From NCBI GenBank assembly GCA_963693085.1, contig OY856414.1, positions 259,975,001 to 260,039,000 on the forward strand: DNA of 64,000 bases, read 5' to 3'. Below are positions 37,371-49,060 of this stretch, one piece after another. The translations under genes and the position numbers were made by a program. The stretch comes from Alisma plantago-aquatica. Taxonomy: Eukaryota; Streptophyta; Magnoliopsida; Alismatales; Alismataceae. The notes under the pieces are model-generated. The model had not been told where the DNA came from, did not search any database, and worked only from the letters and a program-made list of their open reading frames with translations. Positions within the stretch are counted from its first letter, which is position 1. Every line of letters begins with the position of its first letter.

Positions 37371-37860
37371 CTATATGGTGGCATTATTAACCCTAAGTTC
37401 AAATCTAGTACTGGTTAAACTACTCACCGCACTAGTGGATCGAGCAGGTTGTGGTGGCGGTGGCCGAAGGTGGACGTGGTCGGGCTGGAGGTGAACGTGG
37501 TTGGCACTGGAGTTGAAATAGAGGAGGTGTAGGTGGTACGTGGTCAGTGGCGGTGACTGGAGTAGATGAAGGCGGCTAGAGGAAGGCTCCTCACTCTGCC
37601 TGGAGAAAGTGGCAGCGACGGGAGCAGGTGGTAGCAACTGACGACTAGACAACATCAATAGCTTTGATGTGAACAACTTCAAGCTCATCGTGGCGGGGCG
37701 CAGAGGTGGTGAGTAGCTTCAAGCTCATCCTGGCGGCGTGTGTAGGCGGTGAGCAGAGAAGGGTAGTTGCGGCAAAAAAATTGCCAGACCTAGGAGGGAG
37801 AAGATCGGGAACTAAATAGCAAAGGGGAAGACTAGTCTGGCTTGCACGGGTGCTATTAAG
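37371..37860 (-). other. GC-richer block at the 5' side of the captured gene
   Basis: It contrasts with the AT-rich surroundings. An open minus frame of 105 codons at 37371-37688 begins MSLKLFTSKLLMLSS and is Ser/Pro/His-rich without a recognised domain. Lying upstream of the microsatellite exon on the same strand, it could be the leader or first exon of the captured gene. Identity is unknown. Confidence 0.3.
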
Positions 37861-38289
37861 TTAACTATCAATGTCGGTTATTCTTCCAAAACTGACGATA
37901 TAAGGGAATGAATTTTTACCTACATTGAAGGATATTTATTCGTCAGTTCTTTAGAAAAAAACCAACGAAAAATGAGGGGATAAAACTTTCGTGGGGCTTG
38001 GTGCGGAACATGTGTCATCGGATTTTACACAACCGACGCCGAATTTAAAAATTTTGGAGGCCATTTTTTGCTGAAAATTTGTATTTTGCAGGTGATTTTG
38101 GTTGTCAGTTTTGTTTATTAAAAACTGACCTTAAAAAAAAGTGATACCCATGTGTTTTGTAAATCATTCGGTCTTCACATATAGGTGTCAATTGTCTTTA
38201 TAATCTGACATCTTAGACTATTGGAGTCAGTTTTTTTTCACCAACCGACAACATCAAATGTGACGTTATATGCCATTTCTGTACTAGTG

Positions 38290-39111
38290 CTCTACTCTCA
38301 TGATGTGGGCCTAAACTCAACCCTAATGTTTTTTTAATGGATTCCTTTGAGAGGGAACTACCCCATTCAACATGGATGGCCCTCCTCCCATGGACACCTT
38401 GGAATATCTTTCCTTCACAATAAGATTTCTCTCATCTATCATGGGAGGGCATTCTGATGATGTAGGACTAAGTTCATCTCCATTGAAAAACTCAAAAACC
38501 TTAATGAACATGCATTATCAATGATCAAAGACTCAATTAATGCACATGTTACATATGGGATAGGTGTTAGGCACCTTAAACGATCAAACTTAGTATTTCC
38601 AACTTAGGTGAGGAAAAATAGAATCTTAATGGAGGAAAACGAGGTGCAACCAATAGGTTTACCTATATAAATCGTACATGAATGCAAAAGGGTGCAAATT
38701 AAGGGTTACAACAATGACAAAATGCATAGAATAATTGAGCATATGTGTTCATATTATTTCACCACAATGGGATTGAAAAATGGAATCGACAAGGTTCTAC
38801 ATTTTGTTCCTTTGTGATGAGATTTCTCTCACTTACATGACATGACACTCTAACATTGAGAGCCTAAACTCTTAAAGTAAATGTAGTAAGGACTATGATC
38901 ATTTTAATAACTAAAAGCTTGTCAGCAACCCTAAGTAATAATAATAAATGTACCCTCAATGGGCCATATCTTTTCATTATCTCTCTCTCTCCAATCATCT
39001 TAATCTAGAATTGTTATTATGACTCAACAACATCAATCCATACTGTTATTTCCAAAAACTCAAGACTTTTCGATAATCTCCCATTCTTCTTGCCTTTACA
39101 TCCTCTCTCCA
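38290..39111. other. Eroded array copy, then AT-rich spacer
   Basis: 38290-38480 resumes the diverged repeat (CTCTCATGATGTGGGCCTAA, TTTGAGAGGGAAC) interrupted by the CACTA element. From about 38520 to 39111 I see no gene or repeat that I can name. Confidence 0.5.
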
Positions 39112-39119
39112 CTTACATC

Positions 39120-39459
39120 TAGGGGTGGAAAAAAACTCAAACCTGTCCGGCCTAAACCTACCTGACTTGATCAAAACAATCATATTTTTTATGGGTTTGT
39201 TTACTTTTTCAGTCAGGTCGGGTTGTGTCTTGGGTTTTCCATATTTTTTTAGATATTAATTATGATAGCTTTTTTTTAGATTTTCGGGTCCAGTCGGGTT
39301 TTCTCTGGTCCATTTTGGGTTAGGGTTTTACAGGTCCTGGTCCACTCGGCATCTTCAGGCTTGGGTCCATTTTAGGTCTGGTTTGTATGGGTCAGGGTTC
39401 AACATGGGTTGTGTTTGTTTGGATTGGATCTAAGAAAATTCGACTCATTGTCAAGCCTA
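39120..39459. mobile_element. hAT-type MITE, 340 bp
   Basis: The ends are TAGGGGTGG and, inverted at the right, TAGGCTTGA. The flanks CTTACATC (39112-39119) and ATTACATC (39460-39467) match at 7 of 8 bases, the 8-bp duplication typical of hAT elements. The interior is rich in GGGTC/GGGTT words, as in many plant hAT MITEs. No ORF is present. Confidence 0.65.
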
Positions 39460-39467
39460 ATTACATC

Positions 39468-40326
39468 ATGTTCTTATACCCAACTTAAGGTGAATTAGCA
39501 TTTTAATGAAACTCTATGTATAATTACTAAATTTGTCCATCCTATCATTTTCTTAATCTCCCCTTTTCCTGTAATCACATTCCAAATCTAAATCCAATGA
39601 ACTTTAAGGATAAGAACTCAACATGACATTGAATAAAAGAATTGTCCCTCCAATTATCACACACGATTGGCCCACCCAGAAAATATGCCACTATTAAAGA
39701 CAAGATGTTCGCCCAAAATTCATGCCCCAAATTATCCAAAACTCACTCCCCAAAACCCAATCAATGTAAATCCTCCATCCCAACCACACTCAACCCCACT
39801 GTCATTCTCTCCTCATCAATCGCCCACTTGGCCTCCCCTCGCCTGTTGCACATGTTGGATTCTCTTTATCGGTCGCCCATGTGGTCTCTCCTAATCCTTC
39901 AACCAGGTGGTCTCTCCTAACCGTTCATCGATTTGTCCTCTCCCAAATTGTAGAGAAGTCCTTCTCACGTGGGGCCAATGCACGATGACACACTACCTAG
40001 GGATGGTGGTTGTTGCTCAGCACCGCGACAATTGTGTTTCATTTGTTTCCCTATGCGATCCAGCCGCCTGCCGCCAACTGCACTCCTCTCACCCACGTTC
40101 GCTAGGCAATTGCCTCTAGTCACCCCCTCCCATATTTTATTCATTCACCTTCTAACTTCCTCCATAGTAGGAAGTAGACACAAGCCATAGCTCAAAAAAT
40201 GCCCTTACATGCTACAATACGCCACCAATAGTTCAACATTAGTAGGCCCTTATTTTACTTAGGAATTTAAGGTCCTCTTCCTCTCGAGGCTATCTCGATC
40301 TTGAGCAAGCAAGGAACCAGTAGCAT
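39468..40326. other. Unassigned segment, slightly GC-richer
   Basis: Two overlapping plus frames at 39642-39920 and 39667-39894, and two more at 39907-40190, are Pro/Ser-rich and short. None carries a recognised motif and none has clear splice context. It may be an old gene fragment or non-coding. Confidence 0.25.
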
Positions 40327-43171
40327 CACATGCTGATAAAGAAGAAAGGCCAACTGTTTTCTCAAGATTCACCCTCCTCCCCACCCCACCACTCCTCGCC
40401 CACCCCTAAATCCTTTCTTCCATACATTTCGTTCTCCATATCCACTTCCTCTTTGTGACATGCTCATGGTAGTGGTTGAGTCTGATCCAAAAGGTAACGA
40501 TGCAGGCAAGTAGGGCGCCAACATCAGAGCGAGAAAGGGCTCTCTACATTTGTTGGAGCAATTTTGGCATCAAATGACAACTTTCTTATTACAATGATGG
40601 GCATTAATAATGTGCACAACAAGGCTCATAGTGGTCTACATTACAATGGTATGTATCATTGAAGTTGACATACAGTAATGTTGCAGGTTGAGTTGAGAAA
40701 CTATTCTTCAACTATCTTTCCACTTAATGCAATGAATCTGACAAATGATTTAGTTGGTAGTATAATTTACCCTTCAGAGTTTATTGTTGTTCTATCTAAT
40801 AATACTTGTAAGGATATTTCTCCCCTATAAGTTTTTTATGAGTTGTAGGTTCAATGAAGGTCAATAATTATTGTGGAAGCATCAAAAGTCCTCCTACATG
40901 TCTCTTAGCATGTTCTCCCTAGTTCTCATCATCGACATTAATTGTGATTTGATCATCGCTCTCAAAACATTATCCAACAACATTATAGTAAGCCTTTATG
41001 TTTGAATTTCCTATTATTTTAATAATTGTTTTTACTCCTTTAAATCTGGGCTAATTTCTGGATGTTTGGTTCTTTAGAAAATGTTTTATGAAACTCATAG
41101 TTCTATCACAAACAACATCTAACATCTCACCATTTGGCGTTGAACCTTGATAGGGAACATGCATAGAAGTTACTACTCAAAATGGCTAAGTTGAGGTCGT
41201 TCACAAGGAATCTTATTCTATGGTGTCACATTTTTCTGCTCACTTGGGCATTCATCTTCTTTGCCCCTATCTTTCTGGACCAAGATCCTAATGCTCTATA
41301 CATGGTGTAAAGGGTTATAGGAGGTGTGTCGTGGTGGTGGGAAGTGTATATGTATATCTATAGTGCTATTTTAGGTTTCTTTATTAGTTCTGTAATGACC
41401 CTGACATGGGTTATGAGGTAACCCTATTTGTTTTGGATAATTAAATTGCTTAGAAATTTAATATAGTCCTCTAAGTTGTTTTTTTATCATGTGACACACT
41501 TATGTTCCAAGTTTGATCCTGATTGAATGATGTTTAAGCAATTTTCCTTTGTTTTGGACCAAAGTGCAATTCACCCAAGATGAGGGGCTATATTGCAAAA
41601 TGTCACATGTTGAACATGCCTTAAGTGTTTTATCATCATAAGAGAGATAATGATGCTATGTGGTGGCTTGTGGAAAGCCTAAATTCCATGTTTGAACATG
41701 TTTGAATGATGCTAGTACCTTGTGCACCAATTTTGGTACAAATTGTAATTTAGCCAAAATGTAGAGTTGATATGCAAATTACCACCTCTAGAGTGTCCCT
41801 ACTCCCTCCTAGTATCACATATAGGAGAGAGAAAGAAGGAGACACCATGTTTGAATCTATTGTGAGTGATGGTGATCTTGGTGGTCAAATGACCAAGCAA
41901 AAAGGTTGAATATGAAACCCTAACTTGGGTTGTAACAAGTTGAAAAGCTTATATATGATTGCCTATCGGCCAAGGAGCCAAAAGAGGAGTCTCATATCTT
42001 TTTTTGGACTCCTGGAAAAGCCCATGACGTGCAAAGCACATCAAGGAGGTAAAGAGTATCGGTTTACAACTTCCTTAGAAAAGTTGTATTGGGTTGTGAA
42101 TAAAGTGGTGATTATGTTGATATATTTTATTCAAAGGGATAAGTAATGGACGAAAATTCATCCCTAGATTATCCTAAAGAGTTTTTCATGTCAAGATAAA
42201 TGTTAATGCATGCATGTACACGTGTCACCCATGCATGGACACGTGGCACCTAGTAGCTCAAATTGATGACACCTCATTTTCACACTTTTTCATGAACCTC
42301 AAGTATATATACCCCTCTTTTCACCCACTAGTGGAATTTTTCGAATCTTACCACCCTCCTTTCCTATGGTATCGTGCATAGGGTCCTTGTATCATGCAGG
42401 AGTGAAATGTTATGGTGCATAGGGCCTTGGGTATCATCCATAGCAAGTTCATATCGGCCAAGTAAGGTGGTATCAGCCGAGTAAGGTGATATCGGCCATA
42501 GTGGAGTGTTTTGACCACAAGTGAGGGGGATATCGGCCACAAGTGATGGTATGTCATGCATGAGTAGTGTGGTATTGTGAAAATGTGCTAAGGGGCAAGA
42601 AGTATCTCAATACTTAACCCTAAGGTGAGGACATGATCATATTCAACCTTGGATTGAAGCATGATTTTAGGGTTATGATCTTCCTTTATTTTCTTCTTCA
42701 CCAATTGCTTATCCATGGTGATTCTTTGTATATTAAGTATTTTTGAACGAGCCTTGGACTTTTTATAAGTCATCTTCAACCTTATTAATGTGGAGCTTTG
42801 GAGCTTGGAGCTTTGAAGTTGTTCTTAAGGTGGGTTATATAACTTGAACTCTATCATGTAATTATTCATCATCTAAATTGCTATACTTAATGATCTACTT
42901 TTAATTCTAAAATTTTATGAAATAGTTGATGCAATTATGAGTTATAGTAGTTTCTTAGACATGTTTCCATGAACTATAACTGTTAGAACGAAGGTCTAGA
43001 GCTTGAAGATGGTGGTATCACCTTATAAAGTGATATCGGGTTCAAGCACACAAGCAAGCACCTCTAACCCAAAATGGTGATGCACCTACTTCACTAAAAT
43101 GATATGGATATGATTTAATACTTTTTTACACGATATGAGGTCAAGAATACACCTCAAAAATGATATTGGGT

Positions 43172-43645
43172 TAAGAACACACCTCTCTGCCCGATATGGT
43201 GTGAAGCATACACACACCTCTTTGCCCGATACGGTGTGAAGCATACACACACCTCTTTGCCCGATAAGGTGTGAAACACACACACACCTCTCTGCTCGAT
43301 ATGCTGTGAAGCATACACACACCTCTCTACCCAATATGGTGTGAAGCACACACACACCTCTCTACCCGATATGTTGTGAAGAATACACACACCTTTCTGC
43401 CCGATATGGTGTGAAACATACACACACCTCTCTGCCCAATATGGTGTGAAGCATACACACACCTCTTTGCCAGATATGGTGTGAAGCACACTCACACCTC
43501 TCTGCCCAATATGGTGTGAAGAATACACACACCTCTCTGCCCGATATGGTGTGAAGCACACACACACCTCTCTGCCCACTATGGTGTGAAGCACACACAC
43601 ACCTCTCTGCCCGATATGGTGTGAAGCAAGCATACACCTCTCGCC
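43172..43645 (-). repeat. 35-bp minisatellite in solo LTR, copy A (about 13 units)
   Basis: The unit is built of GATATGGTGTGAAGCA, ACACACACC and TCTCTGCCC. As 35 is not a multiple of three, successive units are read in all three frames. This creates a minus-strand, Cys-rich 165-codon frame with a 35-residue period (VCVCFTPYRAER, VCASHHIGQRG, VCVLHTISGRE). No start context or homology supports a gene. Confidence 0.9.
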
Positions 43646-44830
43646 CAACATGGTAAGAATACATACCCCTCTATAGTGATATGGGTATCACAAATACACC
43701 TCTAAACCAATATTGGGTTAAGCATACACCTCTTGGATGATATGGTGTTGAGCACATAACTCTAAAATGATATGGTGGGTAACCCAACACACTAGATGAC
43801 AAAAGTGGTAAGGTGGTTAACACCCTAGAACATGTAATGGACAATACAATAAAGTATGGTGTGGCTAATATCTTCATGTGAGGTGAGGACGTTACACTCA
43901 TGTATGGTGAAGATGATACACCATATAATTGGTAAGGATGATACCTTGACGGGTAAGGGTATGAGGGATATGATGATGTCTAGTTCAATTTACACCTAAC
44001 CCAATACATGTGTTCAACTTGACATACATGATTCAATCTAATGCACCTTGTAAAGGTGAGGGTAAAACACTCTTAGGAGTGATGAGTGTAACACCAAGTA
44101 ATGATGTGGTTTGGTTAATACCTTGACAGGTAGAACACCTAAAGCGGTTGATAATGGTATATCAACAATGCCTTAACTCGAGATGAGTCCATAAAACTTG
44201 ATGATAGTTGGGTAATTCAAATGTGTTACTTATGGCCAATACACTACATGATAAATGTGATGTGTTAGTGCATATAGTATTAGGATGGGATACACCCTAA
44301 TACATGATAAGTTGATGAACGTAAGTAAGTTAAAAGAAATAAGGGAAGTGATACATCAAGGCATGATAAATACCACATCCAGCATCTCAAGGTTGATGTA
44401 CCTTGATGCACCTTAAATCCAATATACTTGGATGAGTAACACATGAAGTGTGTCATGTCAATTGTTACATTGAGATGTAATGTCCTTTGATAAATGTTGG
44501 CTAACATGCCTTGAGAAAGGGTTAAGCCAAGTTAATAAAGTATGATGTAATCAATTTCCTAGTGAGGATGAGAGAGAAACTCATACTTTGTGTTGATTAT
44601 CATTTAATGATAAAAGATGAGAATAAATAAGTATTATTGAATACTTATGATATCAATGTATGCTCCTAGATGTGTGGAGCAATGAATTAGGGTATGATTT
44701 AATAATATGAACTTGAAATCCTATTCGTCTATAAAGGGAAACCCTAACCCTAATAATGGGAAAGTTGTATTTCTCTTATTACATAAGCCTTGTGAGGCAT
44801 GTTAAATACTTGTATAACAAGTATAATGAT

Positions 44831-45145
44831 TCATGGCCTTGTAAGCCATGTGAATAAGTTGTTGCCTAGTGAGAGGTGACAAGATATGTAATGGCCTTGT
44901 GAGCCATGTGAATAAGTTGTTTCCTAGTGAGAGGTGACAAGATGTGTAATGGCCTTGTGAGCCATGTGAATAAGTTGTTGCCTAATGAGAGGTGACAAGA
45001 TGTGTAATGGCCTTGTGAGCCATGTGAATAAGTTGTTGCTAGTGAGAGGTGACAAGATGTGTAATGGCCTTGTGAGCCATGTGAATAAGTTGTTGCCTAG
45101 TGAGAGGTGACAAGATGTGTAATGGCATTGTGATCCATGAGGATA
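44831..45145 (+). repeat. 58-bp minisatellite in solo LTR, copy A (five to six units)
   Basis: Units start with ATGGCCTTGTGAGCCATGTG and contain GTTGCCTAGTGAGAGGTGAC. Starts fall near 44831, 44889, 44947, 45005, 45062 and 45119. Copy B has only about four starts, so the array has changed size since the duplication. Confidence 0.9.
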
Positions 45146-46872
45146 CCTGTACAATAAGTGAAATGAATACCTTGGTCTAAGGACCTATAGGTAATGGTTA
45201 CCTATTACAGAGGTAACAATGCTATATGATGATCTAAGGGTTTGTATACCCAGATCCAGTAATCATGATAATGATGTGAAGGGATGAGAATTTCTAGTAA
45301 TGTGATAAGGGACTGAGATCCCAAGTATCATGTGTTTTAAAGAGTTGAAAAGTACGTGATAAATGTATTACACCTTTCTTTATAGCATTTGTTGTGATTA
45401 ATAATGATAACTTGTTTGATGCTAAAAGAATGTTGTAATACATGTAATACATCATTAGGAACTATAAAACATTGCCATGACCATAGATCCATCAACATCA
45501 AGATTTACTAAATGGTGAAACGGGTTCCCCACGGCATAACCTAGAGTGCATACTTTTGAGTATGTGGGGGCATAAGTACGGAAGACTATGTGTGATCCGA
45601 TCCCCTTATGAGCCCGAAATGAATGGGGATTTGGCTATATGTCTTATCCTGGCTCGAGTGCGACTTCAGTCGAAGACTCTATGTTGAGCACGGTGAACTG
45701 GCTCGTGGCTCAAAGTATGGTGCTTGTGTCGCCATGACTCTATAATTTTATAATTGGGGACGGTTGTTTGTAGATGTTTCCCCTAAGAGGGTGTAGTTGA
45801 CATTGTAGCTCTAAGTGAGGATGCCTACGTACCCTGGCACAACTATTTACAGTCGACATAAGATGTTCTTCTAAGCTTAAGTGGTCTCGTACTGATCGAG
45901 ACAAGTGAGGTCATGGCAACTGGCTCTCCCATTGACCTTGTATGGTATCGACTTGTGAGAAGTTTGTGGTTGGTTGGAATTGAACGGGGTATGCTTCATC
46001 TCCTAAGGGCATAAGCATGATTGTTAAAATATGTTTAGTCGTGTAGCATATCTGCTTAAGGATCGAATATGAGAATAATTGTTTGATGCGCAATTTAGTT
46101 ATACATCTTAGTTGATAGACGATATTTATGTTTCTTTACAATCCTTGCAAAGCATATAGATTATTTATAACTCTACCATTGGTAGATGCAATGTTCTCCT
46201 TAAGAAAGGATATTACTTCATTTTGTTCATACAGTGAATTATCTTGCTTGTTAATATAAAAAGAACCTTTGCTCAGTTTATAAATACTTAATCTATGATA
46301 ATAATATGGTCGAAGGAGAGTTATATCTCTTACTGGGACAATAGTATCACCCTGTGGGATCCACATTTTTTTAGGTGGACGTGCACGAGGTGGCGAATAT
46401 CTGTTTACAAAGGAGGAACAACAACTGAGGCAGCAGTGACAGCTCAGGTTGAGTGTACTGCCTGTCATGTCTTGTAGATAGAAGTCCTATGTTTCGTCTC
46501 TGTACTCTCAGGTCCTTGGAGTTGGTTCGTACTGGTTTCATGAATGATCAGATATTTTGGCTTGAATGCCTCGAGGTCTTATGTTGTTCCAGTATGTGTT
46601 TTGATAGAGCAACAGTTATATGTTGTCCTCAAGATGAGATGTTGTACAATGTAAATCATGACATGTATGAGTTTTGGATCTTTTAGTAAGGATATCCTTG
46701 CAAAAAATATGGTTTTAAATTTTAGTGATTTGTTTTAATCTGTTGTTTATGTTTATTCCTCTTAATTAGTAATGATTTTTTGTCGGTTTGATGACTATCA
46801 TTATAAGTTCTAGGTGGGATATCTTTCTTATTAGCAATAAGAAAAATAGTAGTTCAGATCTGGAGCTCTAGA

Positions 46873-47976
46873 GCTCAATGCCTTCTTACTGAATCCTCTT
46901 TAATATAGATTACTTGCATTTTATTCCTGATTGAAAAATGAAATAAATCCTTGCAGTGATGAATGGGAAGATGATGGCTAATATATCTACATTGTTGTTT
47001 CCAAGATAAAGAAAACATAAGGGCCACACTTCAGGTATAGTTTTCGTAGATGCTTCAAGTTGCTCCTCCTCAATTTCTCTAAAGATGTCGATGTACCATC
47101 CAGATAGTCCTAGTATAGGCCATATTTTTTGTGGCCAGCTTCACCTCTTGGGATCACATCTACTTACCCTGGTTGTGTCTATCACCAACAACTTGTTCCT
47201 GAAATATAAACCATCTTTCTTCTAGAGTGGATGATCTTCCCTACTTGGCATTTCTTTTATGATTGCCATTTCTCCAGGCGTTCTCTCAAGGTGTAATTGT
47301 GTTTTGTATACCCGCACCTCTACCTTTTAGATGCTCGGGTCAAGCCGTGTAGGATGAAGAAATGAATTCAATATTGGATATAGAATTAAATATTTATTGT
47401 CTACTTCACTATGCTCCCTATTCATCTAACCTAAATTTAAATGCCCTCATCCTTGGTATATTTTAATGTTTGGAGATACCAATCACTATGTAGGATTCAG
47501 GTAGCTAGCTAGCTAGCTAGATACATTGACATGTGAATCAAGGACATTAGCAACTCATAGGTGAAAGGAGTACAAGGATGAGGTGCAATCTTTATACATA
47601 AAACTGCATTCCAGTTCATTTTACAGGGAGAAGGGACAACATAGAGCTGGTTCCAACTAAAGGATGGACCAAAAACACATGCCCTTATTTCAAGTTACAC
47701 AATTTCTTAACTTAATCTCTCACACATAAGAATATAATTTACCATTTCATGTACATCTCGTTCTCGTGAGTTGTCATTCTTTTTTATAACATGCTCATGC
47801 ACTATTAGTGTCATAATGAAGATCAAATGTTTGTATTATTAGTTACATGTCATGTAAAGATTTCTTATATCTTGTTATTTCAAGTTTCATTTTGACATCA
47901 TGTATAAGGGAGCTAATGCTGGTAATGGTTTTTTTGGAAAATTGGTTCCCTTTTCATAGGCTACGTCGACGTTATC
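46873..47976. other. AT-rich segment without recognised gene
   Basis: No convincing coding region is visible. A short (GCTA)5-type tetranucleotide repeat sits at 47501-47522. Confidence 0.4.
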
Positions 47977-48460
47977 TTTTTTTTGGTCGGTCAAAAAAGC
48001 ATGTTACTATTAATACCAAAAACTTTGGGCACTGGGTACCCCATTACATAGACAAGATCTAAGAAGCTCACCAAGGGTCAAAATCCCCACGCAGGGGGAC
48101 ACACCCGAAACTAAACCAAACTGAGACTAAGAAGACAAAACAACTAAGCAAGCTAGGTACAGACAATCCTACTAGAAGAAGTCTATTACAAGCCACTATT
48201 ACATGCATTCAGCATACCCACAATTAGTAACAGCAAACTGTCTTAGAACAAAATCTAGCAATCCTGCCAATAACAGCCATGAAGTCTCCGGTCTTCTTAG
48301 CTACTCAAGACCAGGTCTCTCACTGGCAGAGATCCAAAAGGACCTCTACCACCAGCAAAACCCGATGGTAAACCCCTCATGATGCACTTGACTGGAGATC
48401 CACCAACACCTAGAAGGTTTATACAACAAGAATAGAAATACAAATTTTCAACGTTCCTAA
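47977..48460 (-). mobile_element. LINE (L1-type) 3' tail, truncated
   Basis: On the minus strand the sequence ends in a run of eight A. Before it are ATTAATAGTAACATGC, TTTTTTGACCGACC, a TACCCAGTGCCC block and CCCCCTGCGTGGGG, features I associate with 3' ends of plant L1-type LINEs. GC content is higher than the surroundings. No reverse transcriptase frame remains, the upstream limit is approximate and no target duplication was found. Confidence 0.5.
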
Positions 48461-48778
48461 TATTAATATATTCTCTTTTTTCTATGGTGAGAGTATTCTT
48501 GTTTCATTGTTATCATGTTATTTTACTGGGCAACTTATTAGTATTAGGATGTTTTATTTTAATCTATTTTTCGGTAGATATTTGCACATAAAATGGTTCT
48601 AACATATTAAAATTTTAGTCTATGTTTCATCTCCTTGTTATATGTCTTTCTTGGATTTTTTCCTTTGTAAATTTTTCCAACTTGTCATACTTTTAACAAG
48701 CAACAACTATGAAATATTGCTTGTGTGGTGTTTTAAATTTACTTAGATTGATATCACAAGAATGACAATGCATAGCTT

Positions 48779-49060
48779 ATGCTTGTATTTCGATATGTTT
48801 ATAGACCACTCATGACAGGGACACTATTACAGAAGGCCATCTGGGAGAGCCCAAAGAACATGTTCACCTTGCACATGTCTGCGATCTTTGAAGCCATCCA
48901 GGGAGACATCACCAAGGCCAAGAAACTCCTCAAGATTGGACACACACTCAACCTATATGTCTTTCTCCAGTCCCTTGCCCTGCTTGACCTTTCTGGATGG
49001 TATGCTCTCATACCTATCATGTACCCCGCCAATTTAGCAAGTGCTCTGTGTTTTATGTAG
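48779..49060 (+). CDS. Unrecognised coding-like ORF, 93 codons
   Basis: Base composition rises here and the frame reads smoothly (AIWESPKNMFTLHMSAIFEA, GDITKAKKLLKIGHTLNLYV, LDLSGWYALIPIMYP). TTACAG precedes GAAGG/AAGGCC near 48830, a possible splice acceptor, and GTAGGT follows ATGTAG near 49058, a possible donor. It could be one exon of a gene or a gene fragment. I do not recognise the family. The minus frame at 48799-49032 is its shadow. Confidence 0.3.
   Translation: MLVFRYVYRPLMTGTLLQKAIWESPKNMFTLHMSAIFEAIQGDITKAKKLLKIGHTLNLYVFLQSLALLDLSGWYALIPIMYPANLASALCFM

Larger units (their letters stand above)
34497..38289. mobile_element. CACTA (EnSpm) transposon carrying a B3-like gene fragment
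   Basis: It begins CACTAGTAAAAATAACACC and ends in TACTAGTG; the reverse complement of the right end (CACTAGTACAGAAATGG) matches the left. Flanks are CTT (34494-34496) and CTC (38290-38292), a 2-of-3 match to a 3-bp TSD. Subterminal repeats of the GCGTCGGTT/AACCGACGC type, decayed, occupy 34515-34740 and 37855-38260. The internal block 34780-34890 matches 63485-63600 in the second CACTA element, so both belong to one family. No transposase was recognised, so it is non-autonomous or badly decayed. Confidence 0.85.
41391..46805 (+). mobile_element. Gypsy-type solo LTR, 5.4 kb
   Basis: It starts TGTAATGACCCTGACATGGG and ends CATTATA (probably once CATTACA). It is flanked by perfect AGTTC duplications (41386-41390, 46806-46810). 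No second LTR or internal region adjoins, so it is a solo LTR. The start and several blocks (GAGGGGCTAT-TTGCAA, TCACATGTTGA, CTCAGGTCCTTGG) match the solo LTR at 52422-56664, a related family. Its large size comes partly from two internal minisatellites. The frames at 43086-43664 and 44924-45154 are produced by these minisatellites. Confidence 0.85.
41182..46872 (+). pseudogene. Unidentified ORF fragment split by a solo LTR, copy A
   Basis: It starts at an ATG (MAKLRSFTRNLILW), followed by a hydrophobic, membrane-like stretch (LLTWAFIFFAPIF) and a second one (YIYSAILGFFISS), then meets the solo LTR at 41391. After the LTR, from 46811, the same frame resumes (RWDIFLISNKKNSSSDLEL) to a TAG near 46872 once one TSD copy is removed. 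Copy A has a TAA after ALYMV; copy B is open there but has a TAG seven codons further on. I do not recognise the protein. It may be an exon of a membrane protein or a chance frame. Confidence 0.45.

Noticed and set aside
43172..43645. CRISPR-like array because of regular spacing
   Set aside because: Units are contiguous with no unique spacers, and the sequence is plant nuclear DNA.
43154..43651. Cys-rich 165-codon ORF, possibly a secreted or metallothionein-like protein
   Set aside because: It is read through a 35-bp minisatellite in rotating frames, and the duplicate gives similar frames by the same mechanism. No signal peptide or independent support.
44746..44765. Telomere-like AACCCTAACCCTAA
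   Set aside because: Only about two repeat units (also at 62464); too short for an interstitial telomeric array.
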